The notes below the pieces were generated by a model. The model searched no databases, was not told the DNA's origin, and was given only the letters and a program-made list of their open reading frames with translations. Positions 1 to 7,078 of a stretch of 64,000 nucleotides of DNA are shown here, one piece after another. The stretch is from assembly GCA_006969625.1 (NCBI GenBank), contig CP030885.1:2677430-2741429 (forward strand), read 5' to 3'. Both the position numbers and the translations under genes were made by a program. The stretch is from Rhodospirillaceae bacterium (GTDB lineage Bacteria; Pseudomonadota; Alphaproteobacteria; Kiloniellales; DSM-21159). The stretch's first letter is position 1. Every line of letters begins with the position of its first letter.

Positions 1-828
1 GAGAACGTGCGCCGCCGTTCGGCCGGGCTGGACTTCAGCTTCGTCGACCTGACCGACCGCGGCGCGCTGGAAGCGGCGATCCGGCCGAACACCCGCATGG
101 TCTGGATCGAAACGCCGACCAACCCCCTGCTGAAGCTGGTCGACCTCGAGGCGATCGCCGAGGTTGCGCGCGCCCGCGGCCTGGTCACGGTCGCGGACAA
201 CACCTTTGCGAGCCCCTGGGTGCAGCGCCCGCTGGAGCACGGCATCGACTTGGTGATGCACTCGGCCACCAAGTACCTGGGCGGCCACAGCGACCTGGTC
301 GGCGGCGTTCTGGTGGCCCGCGAAAGCGGCGAGCTGGCCGAGCGGCTGGGCTATCTGCAGAACGCCGTCGGCGGCATCCAGGGCCCCTTCGAGTCCTTCC
401 TCGCGCTGCGCGGCCTGAAGACGCTGCACCTGCGCATGGAACGCCACTGTGCGAGCGCCCAGACAGTCGCGGAATTCCTGCACGCCCACCCCAAGGTGGC
501 CCGGGTCGCCTACCCAGGCCTGCCCAATCACCCGCAGCACGCCCTGGCCCAGCGCCAGATGCGCGCCGGCGGCGGCATGGTCACGGCGGTGCTCGAAGGC
601 GGTCTGGATGCCGCCAAGCGCTTCCTGGAGCGGGTGCGGGTCTTCGCTCTGGCGGAATCGCTCGGTGGCGTCGAGAGCCTGATCGAGCATCCGGCGATCA
701 TGACCCACGCCTCCATCCCAACGGAAAAGCGTACAGCGCTCGGCATCGACGACGGCTTGATCCGCCTTTCGGTCGGGGTCGAAGGGCAAGACGACCTGCT
801 GAACGACCTACGCGACGCCCTGGCCTGA
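1..828 (+). CDS. Cystathionine gamma-lyase/gamma-synthase family enzyme (5' end outside window)
   Basis: PLP-dependent trans-sulfuration enzyme that makes or cleaves cystathionine in cysteine/methionine metabolism in the cytosol. The reading frame is open to the left edge, so roughly the first third (PLP phosphate-binding N-terminal part) is missing. Visible are the cofactor-aspartate strand (VADNTFASPW), the PLP-lysine motif SATKYLGGHSD with its Lys codon at 271-273, and the C-terminal family block SLGGVESLIEHPAIMTHASIP. The motifs identify the Cys/Met metabolism PLP family securely. The choice between lyase, gamma-synthase and O-acetylhomoserine-type enzymes cannot be made from this part; the LQNAVGGIQGP stretch leans towards cystathionine gamma-lyase. 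Confidence 0.93.
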   Translation, partial: ENVRRRSAGLDFSFVDLTDRGALEAAIRPNTRMVWIETPTNPLLKLVDLEAIAEVARARGLVTVADNTFASPWVQRPLEHGIDLVMHSATKYLGGHSDLVGGVLVARESGELAERLGYLQNAVGGIQGPFESFLALRGLKTLHLRMERHCASAQTVAEFLHAHPKVARVAYPGLPNHPQHALAQRQMRAGGGMVTAVLEGGLDAAKRFLERVRVFALAESLGGVESLIEHPAIMTHASIPTEKRTALGIDDGLIRLSVGVEGQDDLLNDLRDALA

Positions 829-862
829 CCCGGACGGTTCCGACTCCGGTCGGCACCTCGGC

Positions 863-888
863 GGAACCGCGGCTTCCAAGCAGCCGTT
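863..888 (+). promoter_or_regulatory. EcfG-type (general stress response) promoter
   Basis: GGAAC at 863-867 and CGTT at 885-888 are separated by exactly 17 bases, matching the established alphaproteobacterial EcfG promoter consensus GGAAC-N16/17-CGTT. It lies about 40 bases upstream of a good Shine-Dalgarno (GGGAGG) and the ATG at 931. Its use by the sigma factor encoded at 1984 is inferred. Confidence 0.65.
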
Positions 889-930
889 CACTTGCACAGC
901 GCCCGACCTGCACTTCGTGGGAGGACTGCC

Positions 931-1239
931 ATGAGACAGGCGCAAGAAGGCCGAGCACAAGCACCGGCGGAGCGGCGCAACACGAAGACGCGCACGACGT
1001 AGCGCCGCTGGGTGTTTCGCGGTTACGTCGCCCTGACCGTTCTGTTCGCCATCTGGATCGGCGCAGCCGATCCGTTTGCCGTCAGCGGCGCGCTGAACGA
1101 CGGGCTGTTGGCTTGGATCATTCCGCCTTTGCTGTTTCTCGGACTGGCGGCTGGGCTCGGCTGGCTGATTCTGCTGGTTTCGAGCCGGCGTACGCCGGCC
1201 GCCGACCGCGACGTGGCTGCCCGGCGTGCGCGCGAGTAG
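931..1239 (+). pseudogene. Small membrane protein gene interrupted by an in-frame TAG
   Basis: Translation from the ATG at 931, preceded by GGGAGG at good spacing, gives a 23-residue basic segment ending at TAG 1000-1002. The same frame then continues without a break through 1239 (from RRWVFRGYV onward) and encodes two hydrophobic helices (about ALTVLFAIWIGAA and LLAWIIPPLLFLGLAAGL) with a basic tail. The strong ribosome site belongs to 931; the only downstream start is GTG 1012, which has no clear Shine-Dalgarno. The best reading is one roughly 102-codon gene with an amber codon at position 24. It may be a nonsense-mutated gene, a sequencing error, or a gene translated only from 1012 (75 residues). 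Function unknown; the upstream GSR promoter suggests a stress-induced envelope protein. Confidence 0.55.
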
Positions 1240-1614
1240 CGACTCCGGATCCTGAGTCGGCGCGCGCACCGGAAGAGCGCCAAGAAGCGCGACACCACTT
1301 GCAACGCATCGGTCAGGCGGCCGTCGAGAGTTCGAGAGCATACGCCCGCATCCCGCAAGACGAGTGCACTTCCCGTACCCGTGCCGCCTGCGGCGTCAGC
1401 CGGCGGACTTCCTTGGCGATATGCGCCGGAACAGCAGGGAATTTCGGCTTCGCTGTCCCGCTGGACCTCGCCACTTTCGAGGCACGCACCTCAGGACAGC
1501 GAGCGGGTTCGAAGTCCTGAACCGATGGAGACGCGGCAGCCCCTTTCGAGCGTAAGGCCGCTTCGATGCGGCCCCACCCGTCGGTCCCGGCGCCATCCGG
1601 AAGTCAAGAACGAC
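1240..1614. other. Intergenic stretch without a supported gene
   Basis: About 375 GC-rich bases. Several short frames are open here, but their products are Arg/Ser/Pro-rich with no recognisable motif and no ribosome-binding site. I see no terminator or tRNA. Confidence 0.5.
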
Positions 1615-1707
1615 ATGAAACCGGCGGAAAGCCTGCGGTCGCTCTCACCAGGTTTGCTGGATAAAGAGGTACCGGAACGCTTTTACAATATAACCGCTGC
1701 AGCATGA
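1615..1707 (+). CDS. Short ORF resembling the anti-sigma factor NepR (possible remnant)
   Basis: A 30-codon ORF upstream of the ECF sigma gene. Residues 7-28 (LRSL...KEVPERF...AA) align without gaps to the NepR core as I know it, LRxxYxxVVxEPVPDRFLDLLxxL: Leu-Arg, then Val-Pro-x-Arg-Phe at the same spacing. NepR genes usually lie directly upstream of ecfG, which is the position here, although 276 bases separate the two. The product is shorter than usual NepR (about 55-65 residues), its ribosome site is weak, and the C-terminal Leu-Leu pair is replaced by Ile-Thr. It may be a decayed nepR or chance. The downstream DNA (1680-1880) is markedly AT-rich compared with its surroundings. Confidence 0.35.
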   Translation: MKPAESLRSLSPGLLDKEVPERFYNITAAA

Positions 1708-1983
1708 TAAGAAAATAGTGGGAAATACGCCTCTTGGTGTTGAATAAAAATATTGGATTTCTCCAACACATCGCAGGGATTTAACCTATGATAACATCCC
1801 TACACTCCACATTTATCCAAAATGACTGAATGTATTATTTTTGCCACAGCGCATTCTATTGTTTACAACGCTAAAGTGAGTCACCATCTACGTCGTGAAC
1901 CCGACATGCCGATCCCCAAGGAAATCGCGCACGCGTAAAGAACGAAGACGTGCGGGGGTCCCCGAAACCCTGAGGAGGGGGAC
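1708..1983. other. AT-rich leader upstream of the sigma factor gene
   Basis: A roughly 200-base AT-rich island (about 1680-1880) in otherwise very GC-rich DNA, then a short spacer ending in a strong Shine-Dalgarno (GAGGAGGGGG) before the ATG at 1984. No convincing sigma-70 or exact EcfG promoter was found. A 10-codon ORF (1906-1938) could be a leader peptide, but nothing supports translation. Confidence 0.4.
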
Positions 1984-2532
1984 ATGCAAGACCGCATCGA
2001 CCTGATCGAAGCCGAGATCCCGAGGCTTCGCCGCTACGCCCGCTATCTTACCGGGGAGGCCGAACGCGCCGACGATCTGGTGCAGGACTGCCTGGCCAGG
2101 GCGCTCGAGAAGCTGCACCTATGGCAGCCCGGCACCAACATGCGGGCCTGGTTGTTCACCATGATGCACAATCTCCACGTCAGCAACGTGCGCCGGGCGC
2201 AGCGGCGCCCGCAGTCTTGCGAGGTGACGCCGGAGAACCCGGGCCCGCCGACGGCCGGCAACCAGTTCGACAACGTTCAACTCCGCGAACTCGCCGACGC
2301 ACTCGAGCGGATCTCGGACGAGCACCGTGAGGTCCTGCTCCTCGTCGTCGTCGAGGGTATGGCCTATCAGGATGCCGCCGAAGTGCTTGACGTGGCCGTC
2401 GGAACCGTGCGCTCGCGGCTGTCGCGCGCCCGCGACGCCCTGCGCGAAGCGCTCGAGTACATCGATCCGAAGGCGGCTGAACGCGCGCGCAAAGAGCTGA
2501 CGCACGTCGGGGGCCTGAACCTCGGGTACTGA
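1984..2532 (+). CDS. ECF sigma factor, EcfG-like
   Basis: RNA polymerase sigma factor of the extracytoplasmic-function group, 182 residues. Region 2 (residues ~9-75) shows YLTGEAERADDLVQDCL and NMRAWLFTMMHNL, the typical ECF DDLVQ and -10 recognition helices. Region 4 (~110-160) shows LERISDEHREVLLL, a YQDAAEVL segment and the recognition helix VGTVRSRLSRAR. The region-2 sequence is close to EcfG, the GSR sigma factor, and two exact EcfG promoters and two NepR-like ORFs lie within 1.5 kb, so GSR function is a reasonable inference. PhyR and its histidine kinase are not in the window. The start has a strong ribosome site. Other ECF groups with similar region 2 remain possible. Confidence 0.93.
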   Translation: MQDRIDLIEAEIPRLRRYARYLTGEAERADDLVQDCLARALEKLHLWQPGTNMRAWLFTMMHNLHVSNVRRAQRRPQSCEVTPENPGPPTAGNQFDNVQLRELADALERISDEHREVLLLVVVEGMAYQDAAEVLDVAVGTVRSRLSRARDALREALEYIDPKAAERARKELTHVGGLNLGY

Positions 2533-2636
2533 GACCTGCAAGCCAGCCGCCACCTGCGGAACCGAACGCAGTCTCGTTCGCGAACCTTGGACGAGCGTCC
2601 CCGCAGGCGACGGCATCTCGAGACAGGAGGACCTCC

Positions 2637-3200
2637 ATGGCCGGACCTTTGGCCGGGAAGACGATCGCCATCCTCGCCACCGACGGCTTCGAGAAGTCGG
2701 AGCTCTTCGACCCGCGGGACCGCTTCGCTGCGGCCGGCGCAGAGGTGCATGTGGTTGCCCCGCACGCGGGCGAGATCCGGAGTTGGGACAAGATCGAGTG
2801 GGGCGAAAGCGTCCCCGTGGACCGCACAGTCGAACAGGTCTCGGCGGAGGCCTACGACGCGCTCGTCCTGCCGGGCGGGCAGATCAACCCCGATGTCCTG
2901 CGCACCAAGCCGCAGGCCGTCGCCCTGGTCCAGGCCTTCGCAAGACAGGAAAAGCCGATCGGCGCCATCTGCCATGGTCCCTGGATGCTGATCGAGGCGG
3001 AGCTGGTGCGCGGCCGCCAGGCCACCTCCTATCCCTCGATCCGCGCCGACATGCGCAACGCTGGAGCCGATTGGAGCGACCGCGAGGTCGTGGTCGACGG
3101 GAACTTCGTGACCAGCCGCAAGCCGGACGATCTGCCGGCCTTCTGCGATGCCCTGGCGCACCTGATCCGCGGCGCGGCACTGCCCGGCGCCGTCGCCTGA
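2637..3200 (+). CDS. DJ-1/PfpI family protein (type 1 glutamine amidotransferase-like)
   Basis: Stand-alone DJ-1/PfpI-fold protein of 187 residues. Members act as deglycase/chaperone-like or cysteine peptidase-like stress proteins. The nucleophile elbow AICHGPWML places Cys112 followed by His113, and Glu19 (GFEKSEL) is the partner acid, as in PfpI/YhbO. The C-terminal half has the usual ATSYPSIRADMRNAGA segment. A canonical AGGAGG lies 6-7 bases before the ATG. It follows the ECF sigma gene by about 100 bases in the same direction and may be co-transcribed, fitting a stress-protection role. The exact substrate is unknown. Confidence 0.93.
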   Translation: MAGPLAGKTIAILATDGFEKSELFDPRDRFAAAGAEVHVVAPHAGEIRSWDKIEWGESVPVDRTVEQVSAEAYDALVLPGGQINPDVLRTKPQAVALVQAFARQEKPIGAICHGPWMLIEAELVRGRQATSYPSIRADMRNAGADWSDREVVVDGNFVTSRKPDDLPAFCDALAHLIRGAALPGAVA

Positions 3201-3226
3201 GGGCGCCCGGCGGTCGACGCGCTAGG

Positions 3227-3251
3227 GGAACAATCCGATTTCTCGGTCGTT
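3227..3251 (+). promoter_or_regulatory. EcfG-type (general stress response) promoter
   Basis: GGAAC at 3227-3231 and CGTT at 3248-3251 with a 16-base spacer: an exact match to the EcfG consensus. It lies just after the PfpI-family gene and upstream of the NepR-like small gene at 3380, leaving a roughly 120-base leader. Confidence 0.7.
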
Positions 3252-3379
3252 CGCTAGGCGAGTCTGATAACTAGGGTCCCGAGAGACCCGCGCATCGCCG
3301 AGCTTGTCATGCAGATGTCCCCGAGTTCTTGAGCGGCGGTGCGCGATTCCCCTCAGGAAGAGCGGACTGACCGATCCCC

Positions 3380-3565
3380 ATGGCGCGTTATCGCAAAGAA
3401 GAGCCCCAAACGGAACACGGCGAAGTCGACGACCTTTCCAGCTTCGCGGATTTGTCGCTTCTGGATCGTCTGAAGGAAGTCCACGGCGAAGTGTTGGCGG
3501 CAAAGCCGCCGAAACGCCTGCTCGATGTCTTGGCAAAGGCGCGAAAGGCGCTGAAAGAGGACTAG
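3380..3565 (+). CDS. Small NepR-like protein (candidate anti-sigma factor)
   Basis: A 61-residue charged protein. Residues 31-51 (LKEVHGEVL...KPPKRLLDVL) line up without gaps with the two-helix NepR core: basic pair after Leu, V/L at positions 8-9, Pro at 14, Arg at 16, Leu-Leu-Asp at 17-19, Leu at 21. The length is right for NepR. An in-frame TGA at 3368 leaves ATG 3380 as the only ATG start. Ribosome binding is weak (AGGAAGAG about 20 bases upstream). The exact EcfG promoter upstream fits the known feedback control of nepR genes. Identification rests on motif spacing only; NepR proteins diverge fast, so an unrelated small helical protein cannot be excluded. Confidence 0.6.
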   Translation: MARYRKEEPQTEHGEVDDLSSFADLSLLDRLKEVHGEVLAAKPPKRLLDVLAKARKALKED

Positions 3566-3625
3566 CCGGATCCGGGCCGAGATTGGTAGCTCGGCAACCC
3601 CGATGCCGGGGCGGCCCGCCTTCGC

Positions 3626-3641
3626 CTAACCCTCCCTTAAC
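3626..3641 (+). promoter_or_regulatory. CtrA-like box upstream of motB
   Basis: CTAA-N7-TTAAC, one mismatch from the full CtrA site TTAA-N7-TTAA(C) known from alphaproteobacteria, about 85 bases before the motB start. CtrA control of motility genes is well established in this class. Binding here is inferred. Confidence 0.4.
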
Positions 3642-3725
3642 CTTGCTGCGTCAGTCTTCGTATCCGCAACGCCGGTCCACTGGCTGGCGCGGCTCCGGGA
3701 TTCGGCTGGCGGGTAGGCGACGGGA

Positions 3726-4838
3726 ATGGCGAGCGGCGACAACCTCGCACCCATCATCATCAAGAAGGTCAAGAAGGGCGGCGGGCACGGCCATCACGGC
3801 GGCGCCTGGAAGGTCGCCTATGCCGACTTCGTCACCGCCATGATGGCCTTCTTCCTGCTGCTCTGGCTGATCGCCTCGACTTCCGAAGAGCAGCGCCAGG
3901 GCATCGCCGACTACTTCACTCCCACCATCGTCTCCGACGCCACCACCAGCGGCTCGGGCGACATTCTCGGCGGGCAGACCCTGACCACCGAGGGCTCGGC
4001 GCGCGACAGCCGCACGCCGATGGGAATCATCGTCGCGCTCGACGGTACCGGCGCCGACGGGCAGGACGAGGACGCGGGCCAGGACGGCGAGGAGCCGGCC
4101 GCCGGTGACACGGCGACCCCCGCGGAGCGGACCGACACGGCCGCGGCCGCCGAGGGCGCAGACGGAACGATGGACCCCGGCGCCCTGGACGACGCCAGCC
4201 TGGACGCCGCATCCGCCGAGCGGGAAGCACGCGAGTTCGCCGAGATCGAGCGCCAGCTCCGCAATGCCATCGCCAGCGTGCCGGAACTGAACGCCCTGGC
4301 CGAGAACCTGCTGGTCGACCAGACGCCTGAGGGCCTGCGCATCCAGCTCGTCGACCGGCAGAACACCTCGATGTTCGCCTCCGGCTCGGCCCTGCCGCTG
4401 GCCCACACCCGCAGCCTGCTGAGTCTGGTCGCCGACGCGGTCAAGGATCTGCCGAACCAGGTCGCCATCAAGGGCCACACCGACGCGACCCCCTTCCGCG
4501 GCGACGGCAGCTATTCCAACTGGGAATTGTCCAGCGACCGCGCCCACGCCAGCCGCCGGGCCATGGCTGCCTTCGGCCTGCCCGCCGAGCGGGTTGCCTA
4601 CGTGGTCGGCAAGGCGGACCGCGAGCCGCTGAACGCCGAGGACCCCTATGCGCCGGTGAACCGCCGCATCTCCATCGTGCTGCTGCGCGACGGCCGCGGC
4701 GTCGGCGAGACCCAGGCCGACCGCGTCCCGACCCCGGCCGAGATTCCCTTCGAGGCGCCCTCTATCCTGCAGCGCAGCGACGCGGGTCCAGACCCCTATG
4801 CCAACGACCTGCGCTTCGGCGGCACCCGGACGCAGTAG
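3726..4838 (+). CDS. motB: Flagellar motor stator protein MotB (OmpA family)
   Basis: Stator subunit that anchors the proton channel to peptidoglycan. The 370-residue protein begins with a Lys-rich cytoplasmic tail and a His/Gly stretch, then a single TM segment YADFVTAMMAFFLLLWLIA in which Asp34 is the conserved proton-binding residue. A long acidic, low-complexity periplasmic linker (~residues 105-175) follows, then an OmpA/MotB peptidoglycan-binding domain (~215-325; IKGHTDATPF, NWELSSDRA, NRRISIVL). The linker is longer than in enteric MotB. No motA or other flagellar gene lies in the window, so the stator partner must be encoded elsewhere. A CtrA-like box precedes the gene. Confidence 0.93.
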   Translation: MASGDNLAPIIIKKVKKGGGHGHHGGAWKVAYADFVTAMMAFFLLLWLIASTSEEQRQGIADYFTPTIVSDATTSGSGDILGGQTLTTEGSARDSRTPMGIIVALDGTGADGQDEDAGQDGEEPAAGDTATPAERTDTAAAAEGADGTMDPGALDDASLDAASAEREAREFAEIERQLRNAIASVPELNALAENLLVDQTPEGLRIQLVDRQNTSMFASGSALPLAHTRSLLSLVADAVKDLPNQVAIKGHTDATPFRGDGSYSNWELSSDRAHASRRAMAAFGLPAERVAYVVGKADREPLNAEDPYAPVNRRISIVLLRDGRGVGETQADRVPTPAEIPFEAPSILQRSDAGPDPYANDLRFGGTRTQ

Positions 4839-4945
4839 GCGGGCCAGACGCGCCGACCGGCCCGCCCCCGTTGCAGCGCCGCCGCGCCGGTCCCACATCC
4901 CAGACGAAGCGACCCAACGGACCACGCCGGAGCGACAGCCCCCCG

Positions 4946-5476
4946 ATGAGCCGCAATCTGCCCGCGCGCCGCGCCTGGAGCCTGCGCCCTGGAGAGCGCG
5001 GAGCGCGGTTCTTCGACGATCCGCTGCTTTACGACGGCGTGCTGCTGCGCCGCGCCCTGGCGTATCTTCTCGATCTGATGCTGCTGGCCATTCTCGCCGT
5101 CGCAGCGTGGGTCTCGCTCGGCATCGTCGGCATCCTTTCCCTCGGTCTGCTGTTGCCGCTGCAGGCGGCGGCGCTAAGCTTTCTGCCGCTCGCCTACCAC
5201 ACGCTGTTCATCGGCGCTGCCGGCGCAACCCCCGGCATGCGCCTGCTTGGCCTGGAGGTACGCAGCTTCGACGGCGGGCCTCCCGACTACCTGCAGGCCT
5301 TCGTGATGACCGTGGTCTTCTACGTCTCGGTCTCGGCGACCGCCTGGCTGGTGCTGCTGGTCGCCCTGTTCAACGAGCGCCGGCGCACACTGCACGACTT
5401 CCTATCCGGGACCCTGGTGGTGCGCCGGATGGCAACCCCGGCGGCAGCTTCGGACCGCTCGGTCGCGCGGCGCTGA
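4946..5476 (+). CDS. RDD family membrane protein
   Basis: A 176-residue integral membrane protein. It has the RDD signature (an RRALAYLLDLMLLAIL segment with Arg and Asp in TM1), two more hydrophobic segments (VSLGIVGILSLGLLLPL and the later VFYVSVSATAWLVLLVAL), and a C-terminal RRTLHDFLSGTLVV, typical of the family. The ATG at 4946 is preferred over one in the same frame at 4871 because the extra 25 residues are basic and non-conserved and GGAG lies at usable distance. RDD proteins have no general assigned role; some are linked to ion transport. It may share a transcript with motB (107-base gap). Confidence 0.85.
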   Translation: MSRNLPARRAWSLRPGERGARFFDDPLLYDGVLLRRALAYLLDLMLLAILAVAAWVSLGIVGILSLGLLLPLQAAALSFLPLAYHTLFIGAAGATPGMRLLGLEVRSFDGGPPDYLQAFVMTVVFYVSVSATAWLVLLVALFNERRRTLHDFLSGTLVVRRMATPAAASDRSVARR

Positions 5477-5507
5477 GCGTGCGCGCCGCAGCTTTTTCCA
5501 GCAGGGC

Positions 5508-5537
5508 TTAACAGCAGGGCAGCGGACTTGCCATAAT
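5508..5537 (+). promoter_or_regulatory. Candidate sigma-70 promoter for the ATP-grasp/alpha-E genes
   Basis: TTAACA (5508-5513) and CATAAT (5532-5537), each 5/6 to consensus, with an 18-base spacer, about 75 bases before the ATP-grasp start. Confidence 0.5.
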
Positions 5538-5611
5538 GGGGTCTCAGAGGGCGCCGGCGCGGTCTGCGCGCCGCGCCTTCTCGCTGTCTGACCTACCCGA
5601 TGCGGAGGATC

Positions 5612-7066
5612 ATGGCCCTGGCCGCTGCCACCCAGTCGTTGGCCGACTACGATCCGGACGGCTTCTATTGCGAGGTCTTCGGGCTGCCCGACCGGCCGCT
5701 GGCAGAGACCTCGCCGGTGCGCCAGAGGCTGGACCGCATTCCCCTGGAGCAGCTTCGCGCGCGCGCAGCCGACGCGGAGCGCGAGCTCTACAACTTCGGC
5801 ATCACCTTCACGGTCTACACGCAGAAGGATGCAGTCGACCGCATCCTGCCGTTCGACGTCATCCCGCGGGTGATCTCGGCCGCCGACTGGGCGACCATCG
5901 ACTCCGGCGTCAAGCAGCGTGTGGCCGTGATCAATGCGTTCCTGAGCGACATCTACGGCGAAGGCAAGGCAGTCAAGGACGGCGCGATACCCGGTGAGTT
6001 GGTCTATCGCAATCCGAATTACCGCCCGGAGATGGAAGGCTTCCGGCCGCCACTGGGAACCTACGCGCACATCGACGGCACCGACATCGTACGCGACCAC
6101 CTGGGCGATTTTCGGGTGTTGGAGGACAACGCGCGTACGCCCTCGGGCGTCTCCTACGTGGTCGAGAACCGCCACCTGATGCAGCGCGCCTTCCCCGACC
6201 TCATGGCAAACATGGGCATCCGCCCGGTTTCCAACTACGGTGAATGCCTGCACGAGGCCCTGGCTTCTCTGGCGCCGCCCGCGGTGTTCGACCCTCAGGT
6301 CGCGCTGCTGTCGCCGGGCGTGTTCAACTCCGCCTACTTCGAGCACATCTTCCTGGCCCGCGAGATGGGCGTGCCGCTGGTCGAGGGTCGCGATCTTGTG
6401 ATCGAGGCCGACGACCGCGTCTACATGAGGACCATCGCAGGCTTGAAGCCGGTGCACGTCATATATCGGCGGATCAACGACGACTTCCTCGACCCGCAGG
6501 CCTTCAATCCGGACTCGATGCTGGGCGTGCCCGGCCTTTTCGCCGCCTACCGCAAGGGCACCGTCGCTTTGGCCAACGCCGTCGGCACGGGCGTCGCCGA
6601 CGACAAGGCGGTGTACGCCTACATGCCGCGGCTGATCCGCTACTACCTCGACGAGGAGCCGATTCTGGCCAACGTCGAGACCCACATCTGCCGCGAGCGC
6701 GAGGGCCTGCAGTACACCCTGGATCACCTCTCCGAACTGGTGGTCAAGCCGGTCGGCGAAGCCGGCGGCTACGGCATCACGGTCGGCCCACGTGCCTCCG
6801 CCGAGGAGCTGGAAGCTTGCCGCGCCAGCCTGCTGGCCGACCCCGCGAACTACATCAGCCAGCCGATGGTCCGGCTCTCGGTTTGCCCGACCCTGACCGA
6901 GGAGGGCGTGCAGCCCCGTCACGTCGATCTGCGGCCCTTCGCCATCACCGGCGAGTCGACCTGGGTGCTGCCGGGCGGCCTCACCCGCGTCGCCCTGCGC
7001 AAGGGCTCCATCGTCGTCAACTCCTCACAGGGCGGCGGCTCCAAGGACACCTGGGTGCTGGAGTAG
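5612..7066 (+). CDS. Circularly permuted ATP-grasp protein (COG2308 type)
   Basis: A 484-residue protein of the circularly permuted ATP-grasp family, predicted to form amide/peptide bonds using ATP. Diagnostic segments are FGITFTVY near the N-terminus, FDVIPRVISAADW, RVLEDNARTPSGVSYVVENR, YRRINDDFLDP, the ELVVKPVGEAGGYG nucleotide-binding stretch and the C-terminal VALRKGSIVVNSSQGGGSKDTWVL. The ATG at 5612 directly follows GGAGG; ATG 5600 would add four residues. The alpha-E gene starts 12 bases after the stop, the usual pairing for this family. The usual third member, a transglutaminase-like protein, and an Anbu-type peptidase are not adjacent. The natural substrate is unknown. Confidence 0.93.
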   Translation: MALAAATQSLADYDPDGFYCEVFGLPDRPLAETSPVRQRLDRIPLEQLRARAADAERELYNFGITFTVYTQKDAVDRILPFDVIPRVISAADWATIDSGVKQRVAVINAFLSDIYGEGKAVKDGAIPGELVYRNPNYRPEMEGFRPPLGTYAHIDGTDIVRDHLGDFRVLEDNARTPSGVSYVVENRHLMQRAFPDLMANMGIRPVSNYGECLHEALASLAPPAVFDPQVALLSPGVFNSAYFEHIFLAREMGVPLVEGRDLVIEADDRVYMRTIAGLKPVHVIYRRINDDFLDPQAFNPDSMLGVPGLFAAYRKGTVALANAVGTGVADDKAVYAYMPRLIRYYLDEEPILANVETHICREREGLQYTLDHLSELVVKPVGEAGGYGITVGPRASAEELEACRASLLADPANYISQPMVRLSVCPTLTEEGVQPRHVDLRPFAITGESTWVLPGGLTRVALRKGSIVVNSSQGGGSKDTWVLE

Positions 7067-7078
7067 GAACCGGAGACC

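Noticed and set aside
1113-1520. 135-codon open frame overlapping the small membrane gene
   Set aside because: Composition is Arg/Ala/Ser-rich, there is no ribosome site, and it crosses a better-supported gene; typical of GC-rich antisense or off-frame openness.
1674-1698. GGAAC-N16-CGCT, a near-match to the EcfG promoter upstream of the sigma gene
   Set aside because: The -10 part has a mismatch, the distance to the ATG is about 290 bases, and GGAAC is simply the Pro-Glu-Arg codons of the short NepR-like ORF.
2558-2578. GGAAC...CGTT before the PfpI-family gene
   Set aside because: The spacer is 12 bases instead of 16-17, so it cannot be an EcfG promoter.
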